Source: Acetobacteraceae bacterium (lineage in GTDB: Bacteria; Pseudomonadota; Alphaproteobacteria; Acetobacterales; Acetobacteraceae). Taken from it: a stretch of DNA of 5,387 nt. The notes under the pieces are model-generated. The model did no database searches and was not told the DNA's origin. It worked only from the letters and a program-made list of their open reading frames with translations. The position numbers were made by a program, and so were the translations under genes. Shown here in pieces: positions 1 through 5,387 of the stretch. The stretch spans positions 1 to 5,387 of the forward strand of contig CANJOG010000163.1 in NCBI GenBank assembly GCA_947475475.1, read 5' to 3'. Numbering within the stretch: the stretch's first letter is position 1; every line of letters starts with the position of its first letter.

Positions 1-176
1 CACAAATGGTCAGCCAGATACAGAAGCTATCCGACCACAAGTGATGAATTTCCGCAGCCTGCTAGGCCCATGACACCAAACCAACTTAGGCGACATTATG
101 TTCGTTTGTCCTAGTATTTAACTTTTGAATATTGCCTAAAAATTGCGCCTACCATCCAAGTGCCCGGGGAGCTGAA
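1..176 (+). promoter_or_regulatory. AT-rich leader upstream of the c-di-GMP regulator
   Basis: No convincing gene is seen here. Bases from about 95 to 145 are clearly richer in A/T than the coding DNA that follows, which fits a promoter region. A weak sigma70-like candidate is TTGTCC at 106-111 with AATATT at 128-133 (16-base spacing); neither box is a strong match. A 6-bp inverted repeat, TTAGGC at 86-91 and GCCTAA at 134-139, brackets this candidate and could be an operator, but six bases can match by chance. Small imperfect arms also occur at 7-11/33-37 (TGGTC/GACCA) and 57-60/64-67 (GCCT/AGGC). The promoter assignment is inference. Confidence 0.35.
166..171 (+). promoter_or_regulatory. 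Shine-Dalgarno for the ATG at 177
   Basis: GGGGAG lies five bases before the ATG at 177 and decides this start over the upstream TTG at 132, which has no purine-rich stretch at the right distance. A second in-frame ATG at 207 also has a possible site (GGGAAG at 197-202, four bases of spacing). Starting there would begin the protein only a few residues before the first receiver strand, so 207 remains a real alternative. Confidence 0.55.
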
Positions 177-2369
177 ATGCAACCCCGGTCAGGCCCGGGA
201 AGCGCAATGCCAGTCGTTTTGATCATCGACGATCAGGTCACCAATTGTCACATCTATTCGCGGCTCGCTGCGTCGGCTGCGGCGGATGTGCGCACTAAGC
301 CGTTCCTGGATGCGCAGCGCGCGCTCGACTGGCTGGCGCAAAACGAGGCCGATCTCATTATCGCCGACTACAAGATGCCAAAGATGGATGGTGCCGAGTT
401 CACCCGCCGGCTGCGCAAACTTCCCGATTATGCCGATGTGCCGGTGATCGTTATCACCTCCTATGACGACCGCGATTTCCGCCTCGATGCGCTGGATGCC
501 GGGGCGACTGATTTTGTGCTCAGCCCGATCGACCATTACGAGTTGACGACACGGGTGCGAAACCTGCTGGAATTGCGGCGCCATCAATTGCTGCTGAAGA
601 CCCGCGCGCGCAAGCTGGAGCAGGAACTGGAGCGCAGCGAGCAGTCGCGCGACAAGTTGCTGCTCGATAGCCGCGAGGAACTCGCCCAGGTGATCGACAC
701 CGTGCCGGCAATGATTTCGGCGGCCGATATCTCGGGCAAATGTATCTTCGTCAACGCGCCATTTGCTGCCATGGCCGGCACCTCGGTGGCGCAGCTTGCC
801 GGACGTGATGCGGCGGCGGCTTTTGGCGAGGTGTTTGCCCAGCGATCGCGCGACCTGGATCGCGTGGTGCTGGAGACCGGCCAGCCCTTCCGCGATCTGG
901 AAGAGGAAATCGTCGATTGTGACGGCACCAAGCGGGTGCTGCTGACGACTAAGAGTCCGTTGCGCGACGCCACCGGCCAGAAGATTGGTGTGCTGACCAC
1001 AGCAACCGACATCACCGATCGAAAGCGCGATGAAGGCCGACTAAGGGTCATGGCGCTGACCGACCCGCTGACCGGCCTGCCGAACCGCTATGCGCTGCGC
1101 AAGCAGTTGCGCACGGAGCTCGCCCGCTCGCGCCGGGGGAGCGGTGATTTCGCGCTGCATTTCATGGATCTCGACCGTTTCAAGGCGATCAACGACGCCT
1201 TTGGCCATCAGGTCGGCGACAAGTTGCTCGGGCTGGTGGCGACGCGGCTGCGCGAAACCATGCAGCAGGGCGAGACGATTGCGCGACTGGGCGGCGATGA
1301 ATTCGCCATCCTGCAGCCCGCGGTGCAGGGGCGCGACGATGCCGCCAATTGCGCGCGCCGCGTGCTGGCTGCGTTGGAAGCCCCGTTTGCCTGTCAGGAA
1401 CAGTCCTTCTCGGTGGGTGCCAGCGTCGGGACAACTCTGTATCCCCAGGATGGCGACGATGCGGACGAGATTCTGCGCCGCGCCGATCTGGCGCTCTATC
1501 AGGCCAAGGCTGAGGAGCCCGGCACATTCCGGCTGTTCGACGCCGATATGGATCTGCGCGCGCGCGAGATCATGGCAATGGAGGTCGGGCTACGCACGGC
1601 GCTGGAGAGGAACGAATTCGTCCTGCATTATCAGCCGCAACTCGATCTGCGCACCGGGCGGATTTCCGGCGTCGAGGCACTTCTACGCTGGAAATGGACC
1701 GGGTTCGGGCTGGTCGCCCCCGGACGCTTTCTGCCGATCGCCGAGAAAAGCGGCTTGATGGCCTCGATCAATGAATGGGTGATCCGCACAGCCTGCGCGC
1801 AGGCCGCCATCTGGCGCAAGACTATCCCCGGCCAGGTGCGGATGGCGGTGAATATCTCGCCGACCCAATTCCGCAGCTATGATCTCAAGAAAATTGTGGT
1901 CAGCGCCTTGGAGGAGACCGGCCTCCCGCCCGACCTGTTGGAGCTGGAACTGACGGAGAGCATCCTGTTCGCCGCCAATTCGGCAGAGATGCTCCGCGAG
2001 ATCAGCAATCTCGGCGTGCAGCTCTCGGTGGACGATTTCGGTACGGGCTATTCCTCGCTCAGCTATCTCAAGCGATTCCCGATCAACCGGCTGAAGATCG
2101 ACCAGACCTTCGTGCGTCATCTGGACACGGATGTGCATGACGCCGCCATCGTCAAGGCAGTGCTCCATCTCGGGCGCAGCCTGCAATTGCGGGTCACGGC
2201 CGAGGGTGTGGAAACGGCGGAGCAGTTGCATCACCTCCACCAGGCGGGGTGCCATGAAATCCAAGGCTTCTATTTCAGCACGCCGTTGCCGGCGGCCGAA
2301 TGCGAAGCGCTGCTGCGACGCACCGAGCGCGACCCGTTCCGCGTACCAGCGGAAGTCGAAGCCGCGTAA
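177..2369 (+). CDS. Response regulator, REC-PAS-GGDEF-EAL (bifunctional c-di-GMP enzyme candidate)
   Basis: Cytosolic 730-residue regulator predicted to make and/or degrade cyclic di-GMP under two-component control; no signal peptide or membrane segment. The receiver (about 12-135) has the acidic pair D18/D19, phospho-acceptor D64 in ADYKMPKMDG and T94, but the usual Lys before Pro is S116. Its sequence (DYKMP.MDG, VITSYDDR, LDAGATDF, PIDHYE) recalls RpfG receivers. A charged helical linker (about 130-170) leads to a PAS domain (about 166-283) ending in the typical TDITDRK. GGDEF (about 290-455) keeps metal D331, N339 and the motif GGDEF at 372-376; the inhibitory RxxD position reads QQGE (363-366). 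EAL (about 465-715) keeps E500, N559, E591, D619/D620, K640, E676, Q696 and loop DFGTGYSS. Thus both activities look chemically possible; many such tandem proteins use only one in vivo. The gene precedes a hybrid kinase by 46 bp, its likely phosphodonor. Domain calls are firm; net activity is unknown. Confidence 0.95.
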   Translation: MQPRSGPGSAMPVVLIIDDQVTNCHIYSRLAASAAADVRTKPFLDAQRALDWLAQNEADLIIADYKMPKMDGAEFTRRLRKLPDYADVPVIVITSYDDRDFRLDALDAGATDFVLSPIDHYELTTRVRNLLELRRHQLLLKTRARKLEQELERSEQSRDKLLLDSREELAQVIDTVPAMISAADISGKCIFVNAPFAAMAGTSVAQLAGRDAAAAFGEVFAQRSRDLDRVVLETGQPFRDLEEEIVDCDGTKRVLLTTKSPLRDATGQKIGVLTTATDITDRKRDEGRLRVMALTDPLTGLPNRYALRKQLRTELARSRRGSGDFALHFMDLDRFKAINDAFGHQVGDKLLGLVATRLRETMQQGETIARLGGDEFAILQPAVQGRDDAANCARRVLAALEAPFACQEQSFSVGASVGTTLYPQDGDDADEILRRADLALYQAKAEEPGTFRLFDADMDLRAREIMAMEVGLRTALERNEFVLHYQPQLDLRTGRISGVEALLRWKWTGFGLVAPGRFLPIAEKSGLMASINEWVIRTACAQAAIWRKTIPGQVRMAVNISPTQFRSYDLKKIVVSALEETGLPPDLLELELTESILFAANSAEMLREISNLGVQLSVDDFGTGYSSLSYLKRFPINRLKIDQTFVRHLDTDVHDAAIVKAVLHLGRSLQLRVTAEGVETAEQLHHLHQAGCHEIQGFYFSTPLPAAECEALLRRTERDPFRVPAEVEAA

Positions 2370-2370
2370 T

Positions 2371-2395
2371 CGGATCAGGTCCGCCTGATTAACCG
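2371..2395 (+). other. Intercistronic hairpin with UNCG-type loop
   Basis: ATCAGG at 2374-2379 and CCTGAT at 2384-2389 form a perfect 6-bp stem closed over TCCG, which in RNA is a UNCG-class tetraloop, though its closing pair is G-C and not the favoured C-G. An outer CGG/CCG pair (2371-2373 with 2393-2395) can extend it past a three-base bulge. It starts two bases after the stop codon of the regulator gene and ends about 20 bases before the kinase start. No T tract follows, so it is not a standard intrinsic terminator. A role in transcript stability or in tuning kinase expression is inference. Confidence 0.5.
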
Positions 2396-2415
2396 GAAAT
2401 TAAGATTGTTGGACG

Positions 2416-4977
2416 ATGGACAAGACGATGAGCGCACACCAAATCGCGGCTGATGCGGGAGTTTCGGGCAGATCGGCCCTGAAGAAGCCGTTTGCTTGGA
2501 TGATCGGTCGCCTGCGCGGGCGGGCTGATACCGAACATGAGATGAGCGCCAACCGGCTCGTTTTCGCCCTGCTGATTGTGATCTATCTCGCCATCTATGG
2601 CGGGCAGACCCAGGCTCTGGCGGCGATGGGTGCCTATTTCGCGCTGGCCTTCGGCAATTTGGCCCATATCATCTATGCACCGGCGAGCAACAATGCGCGC
2701 CGCGCTTTTGCACTCTTCCTCGATCTCGGATTCCTGTCCTGGCAGATGCATCTGGGCGATGAACCGACCGCGGTGTTGTTTCCGATCTATCTTTGGGTTG
2801 TGTTCGGCAATGGGTTCCGCTTTGGCCTGACCTGGCTGCGACTGTCGATGCTCACGGCCATCGGCACATTTGCCTCCGTGGTGCTGACGACGGAATTCTG
2901 GGCCGACAATCAATCACTCTCGATCGGATTGCTCATCGGTCTGCTGATTCTGCCGCTCTACGCCGGCACGCTGATTCGGCGCCTGGAACAAGCGCGCCTC
3001 GTGGCCGAGCAAGCGAGCCGGGCAAAGACGATGTTCCTTGCCAGCGTCAGCCACGAATTGCGTACGCCGCTGAATGCCATCATCGGCACCAGTGCCCTGC
3101 TGCAAGGCCATGAGAGTACCGCGCCGCAGCGCGAGATGGCGCATACCATCGACACGGCCGCGAAATCGCTGCTCGGGTTGATCGACAGCATTCTCGACTA
3201 TTCGCGGATTGAGGCCGGCAAGGTGGCGATCCAGATCACCGAATTCGACCTGCTGGACATGCTGGCCGAGGTGCGGAGCATCATCGGCGTGCAGGCTGAG
3301 GAAAAAGGGCTGCGGCTGAGCTTCCATATCGCCGCCAACACGCCGTTGCGTATCAGCGGCGAACGTCGGCGGATGCAGGAAATCCTGCTGAACCTGGCGG
3401 GCAACGCGTTGAAATTCACCCTGCATGGCAGCATCGCCATCACGGTCAGGCTCGATGATGATGGCTCGCGCCTCCGCTTCCGCGTGACCGATACCGGCAT
3501 CGGCATCAGCGCCGACAAGCATCAGCATATTTTCGACAGTTTCTCGCAGGCCGATGAGACGATCATCAACCGCTTCGGCGGCACCGGGCTGGGACTGGCA
3601 ATCTGCAAAAGCCTCGCGGAGGCAATGGGCGGGGCGATTGGCGTGGACAGTGCGCCAGGTATGGGCAGCACCTTCTGGTTCACCGTGCGCGCCGAACCGG
3701 TCGCGGAAGTCTCCGCAGCGGCCGGAACCGACACCGATATCCTGGTGATCTCGGAAGATGATGCGCTGAACGACTTGCTCTGTGCCGCCATTCCAGGCGG
3801 TCGGAAACATGTACTGGTGGCGCGCGGCCTGAAGCAAGCAGCAACGTTGCTGGCGGAAGGCGAGGAGATTCACCAGCCGGTGGTGTTGGTGGATGCGCGA
3901 CTTGAAGGCGAGCCGGGCCGTGCTGCCGCCTTGCTGCGCGATGCGGCAGCGTCCGGTGTGGCACTGGTGCTGATCGGCGATCTCGATGGTGCAGCGGACG
4001 CGAAACTGGCGCACGATTACGTGACGGTGCTGGGCCGCGTTCCGGTTGCGGCGGAAATCGCCGGCGCACTGCGAATTGCCAGCTTCGCGCTGGATCGGCG
4101 GCCTGATGACGTGTCGGAGGATGAATTCGTCGTTCATACCGCACGCCGTGTCCTGGTCGCCGATGATAATCTGGTCAATCGCAAGGTGTTGCAGAAATTG
4201 CTGGAACGCGCCGGCCATACGGTGCGCACCGTCTGCAATGGCGAGGAAGTGCTGGATGCGCTGGATACCGCCGACTACGACGTTGTGCTGATGGACATGA
4301 ACATGCCGGTGATGGACGGCATCGAAGCCACCAAAATGTATCGGATGACCACACTGGGCGAGCACCGCGCGGCGATTATCGGCCTGACCGCCGATGCGAC
4401 GCGCGAGGCGGAGGAGCGCTGCCTGGACGCCGGTATGGATGCCTGCCTCACCAAGCCGATTGAGCCGCGTCGTCTGCTGGACCGGATCGAAGAGGTGGCG
4501 CTGCAAAGCGAGGACCGCAATGCCGCCGTCCCGCCAGCCTATCAGCCGAAAGTCACCGAAATCGCCTCGCATCCGCGCTTCCGCCATGCCGACGCGGCCG
4601 AGGAGGACGTTGTGGCACCTGGTGAGCGCGACCAGGCCCTGGCGGTCGATCCACGCGTGCTGGCGAGTCTGGCGGCGCTGGGCGGGTCGGAATTCCTCGA
4701 CGATCTGGCGAGCACATTTATGACCACCGCCGATACGCTGCTGGGCGATCTGCGCAATGCCGTGGTGGCCAATGATGATGTGCGCTTCCGCGCTGCCATG
4801 CATGCCCTGGCCAGCGCCGGCGCCAATCTGGGCACCACGCGGCTGGTGGAATTGTGCCGCTCAGCGCAGCGGGACCGGCAGCAGGAACTGGCCGATATTG
4901 GCCGCCTCCAGCTTGAGCGTGTCAGCACCGAGGTGCAGCGCGTGCGGGTGGCCTTCAAGTCGCACGCGCACGGCTGA
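2416..4977 (+). CDS. RpfC-like membrane hybrid histidine kinase (TM-HisKA-HATPase-pseudoREC-REC-Hpt)
   Basis: Inner-membrane hybrid kinase of 853 residues, predicted to sense a signal and pass phosphate to a regulator, most likely the upstream REC-PAS-GGDEF-EAL protein. A cytoplasmic lead-in with GRADTEHEMSANRL (about 35-47) precedes five or six hydrophobic segments (about 47-62, 65-87, 96-112, 117-131, 140-158, 168-187) with FGNGFRFG at 130-137; this resembles the DSF sensor RpfC. HisKA follows with H213 in SHELRTPLN. HATPase has N330 (NALKFT), DTGIGI from 359 and GGTGLGLAI from 388. Residues about 440-560 form a receiver-like fold lacking key residues. A canonical receiver (about 577-697) has D583/D584, D627, T658 and K680. 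A C-terminal Hpt (about 743-850) has H796 in HALASAGANLG, the RpfC style of motif. The ATG at 2416 has only a weak GGA upstream (2411-2413); ATG 2428 is a close alternative. The phosphorelay is family knowledge; the partner and ligand are inferred. No DSF synthase gene is in the window. Confidence 0.94.
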   Translation: MDKTMSAHQIAADAGVSGRSALKKPFAWMIGRLRGRADTEHEMSANRLVFALLIVIYLAIYGGQTQALAAMGAYFALAFGNLAHIIYAPASNNARRAFALFLDLGFLSWQMHLGDEPTAVLFPIYLWVVFGNGFRFGLTWLRLSMLTAIGTFASVVLTTEFWADNQSLSIGLLIGLLILPLYAGTLIRRLEQARLVAEQASRAKTMFLASVSHELRTPLNAIIGTSALLQGHESTAPQREMAHTIDTAAKSLLGLIDSILDYSRIEAGKVAIQITEFDLLDMLAEVRSIIGVQAEEKGLRLSFHIAANTPLRISGERRRMQEILLNLAGNALKFTLHGSIAITVRLDDDGSRLRFRVTDTGIGISADKHQHIFDSFSQADETIINRFGGTGLGLAICKSLAEAMGGAIGVDSAPGMGSTFWFTVRAEPVAEVSAAAGTDTDILVISEDDALNDLLCAAIPGGRKHVLVARGLKQAATLLAEGEEIHQPVVLVDARLEGEPGRAAALLRDAAASGVALVLIGDLDGAADAKLAHDYVTVLGRVPVAAEIAGALRIASFALDRRPDDVSEDEFVVHTARRVLVADDNLVNRKVLQKLLERAGHTVRTVCNGEEVLDALDTADYDVVLMDMNMPVMDGIEATKMYRMTTLGEHRAAIIGLTADATREAEERCLDAGMDACLTKPIEPRRLLDRIEEVALQSEDRNAAVPPAYQPKVTEIASHPRFRHADAAEEDVVAPGERDQALAVDPRVLASLAALGGSEFLDDLASTFMTTADTLLGDLRNAVVANDDVRFRAAMHALASAGANLGTTRLVELCRSAQRDRQQELADIGRLQLERVSTEVQRVRVAFKSHAHG

Positions 4978-4995
4978 GGACCAAAGCTCCCTGCC

Positions 4996-5029
4996 CATGA
5001 CACGTCCATTGGCAGCGAGACGTGGCATG
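4996..5029 (+). terminator. Hairpin 18 bp after the kinase gene, possible terminator
   Basis: CATGACACGTC at 4996-5006 pairs with GACGTGGCATG at 5019-5029 in ten of eleven positions around a 12-base loop. Its position just downstream of the last gene in the module suggests an end-of-transcript structure. No T run follows (the next bases are GC-rich), so a classical Rho-independent terminator is not supported; a 3'-end stability element or Rho-linked termination is equally possible. CTGCC at 4991-4995 can also pair with GGCAG at 5011-5015 in the loop, offering a competing fold. Confidence 0.35.
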
Positions 5030-5055
5030 CGCGCGGGTTGGCGGGCGCTGCTCTA

Positions 5056-5108
5056 GCAAGGACTCATAGCATGGGTCGCAATCGGCCAGCCTTGGCATGA
5101 GTCGTTGC
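5056..5108. repeat. Inverted repeat, 12-base arms with one mismatch
   Basis: GCAAGGACTCAT at 5056-5067 and ATGAGTCGTTGC at 5097-5108 are complementary in eleven of twelve positions. Within the 29-base spacer, GGTCG at 5074-5078 and CGGCC at 5083-5087 form a small apical stem (one G-T wobble) over CAAT. The whole could fold as a long RNA hairpin or act as a two-half-site protein target on DNA. I do not recognise it as a known element. Confidence 0.5.
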
Positions 5109-5124
5109 CACAGGCCTGCCAAGG
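5090..5124. repeat. Perfect 8-base inverted repeat overlapping the previous one
   Basis: CCTTGGCA at 5090-5097 and TGCCAAGG at 5117-5124 are perfect complements around a 19-base loop. The right arm of the 5056-5108 repeat lies almost wholly inside this loop, so the two hairpins cannot both form in one simple RNA fold. Function is unknown. Confidence 0.5.
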
Positions 5125-5163
5125 GTGCTCCAAAGGAAACCGGTGGGGCGCCCCTATTCGTGT

Positions 5164-5200
5164 CCGGGCTCCTCTATCGGAGCGAGATTGTGCGGCCCGG
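5164..5200. repeat. Nested inverted repeats next to a GC palindrome
   Basis: CCGGGC at 5164-5169 and GCCCGG at 5195-5200 are perfect complements. Sharing its first two bases with that left arm is a second stem, GCTCC at 5168-5172 with GGAGC at 5179-5183 over a six-base loop. Just upstream, 5145-5154 is the perfect 10-base palindrome GGGGCGCCCC, and downstream 5237-5247 is CCGCC-T-GGCGG. In GC-rich DNA short arms like these arise by chance fairly often, so this entry is weaker than the two repeats before it. Confidence 0.3.
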
Positions 5201-5387
5201 TTTGTCGTGATACGGTCGTACAAACACGGGACCGCGCCGCCTGGCGGACATGCCGGACCGATGGAGGGGAAGTTGGACATCGCCTGCGTCATCGCGCCGG
5301 AAGTTCATGCCGCGTGGCCAGTATGACCGCACGGCACGTCATCGACCAACAGCGCATCGCCTGGTGTCTGGGCCGACACAGTACGAC

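Larger units (their letters stand above)
4978..5387. other. Non-coding stretch rich in inverted repeats, no gene supported
   Basis: No open frame in these 410 bases has a recognisable protein, and the short ones (up to 79 residues) overlap one another on both strands, as expected for GC-rich non-coding DNA. What the stretch does hold is a cluster of inverted repeats, described in separate entries. A purine-rich GGAGGGG at 5263-5269 looks like a ribosome binding site, but the frame from the nearby TTG at 5273 stops at 5326. ATG codons at 5307 and 5323 stay open to the window end on the + strand, and a minus-strand frame running in from the right stops at 5305; none can be judged from so few codons. 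Confidence 0.5.

Noticed and set aside
1..114. + strand frame open from the window edge to a stop at 112-114, as the tail of an upstream gene
   Set aside because: Only 37 codons, no recognisable sequence, and lower GC than the real genes; it cannot be distinguished from chance.
132..176. TTG at 132 as the start of the regulator
   Set aside because: No Shine-Dalgarno precedes it, the added 15 residues match nothing expected in a receiver protein, and ATG 177 has a good site.
2914..4803. Long minus-strand open frame of about 629 codons opposite the kinase gene
   Set aside because: It is antisense to an intact kinase with recognisable motifs throughout. Its product is rich in His, Gln and Arg with no domain, as expected from reading GC-biased codons backwards.
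5162..5172. GTCCGGGCTCC, which matches a conserved stretch of bacterial RNase P RNA
   Set aside because: The invariant GAGGAAA expected just before it is absent and no other conserved RNase P RNA block (such as the ACAGAA region) is found around it.
5053..5326. Small frames on both strands (5105-5326 plus, 5053-5292 minus)
   Set aside because: They overlap each other, use poor starts without convincing ribosome sites, and show no domain or periodic composition typical of the real genes here.
5305..5387. Minus-strand partial frame ending at 5305, and + strand ATGs at 5307 and 5323 open to the edge
   Set aside because: At most 27 codons are visible; both strands are open, so neither can be supported as a gene.
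1..5387. CRISPR array, insertion sequence or tRNA/rRNA genes
   Set aside because: No regularly spaced direct repeats, no transposase or terminal repeats, and no tRNA- or rRNA-like sequence were seen.

Overview
The window holds one clear two-gene signalling module on the + strand and two flanking non-coding stretches. Gene 1 (177-2369) is a 730-residue response regulator with the order REC, coiled coil, PAS, GGDEF, EAL. Gene 2 (2416-4977) is an 853-residue membrane-bound hybrid histidine kinase with the order multi-TM sensor, HisKA, HATPase, degenerate receiver, canonical receiver, Hpt. They are 46 bp apart on the same strand and are probably co-transcribed. High coding GC, the long antisense shadow frames that come with it, and the domain types point to a proteobacterium. 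Alphaproteobacteria is my best guess (low confidence, no phylogenetic marker present).

Layout: 1-176 is a comparatively AT-rich leader with a weak promoter candidate and a good Shine-Dalgarno. Then come gene 1, a short intercistronic stretch with a perfect UNCG-loop hairpin, and gene 2. The last 410 bp (4978-5387) have no convincing gene but contain several overlapping inverted repeats, including a hairpin just after gene 2.

How the genes may work together: both proteins resemble the RpfC/RpfG diffusible-signal-factor (DSF) pair in the non-output parts. The kinase has an RpfC-like membrane region and an RpfC-like Hpt. The regulator has an RpfG-like receiver. The usual RpfG output, an HD-GYP c-di-GMP phosphodiesterase, is replaced by PAS-GGDEF-EAL, and no rpfF-type signal synthase lies in the window. 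The inferred path is: membrane signal, His213, Asp627, His796, then Asp64 of the regulator, which sets c-di-GMP synthesis against breakdown. The regulator's receiver lacks the invariant Lys (Ser116 instead), its GGDEF has a complete active site but no RxxD inhibitory site, and its EAL keeps every catalytic residue I checked. The most notable thing here is this rewired RpfC-like to GGDEF-EAL module; it is a variant of known parts, not a wholly new system.
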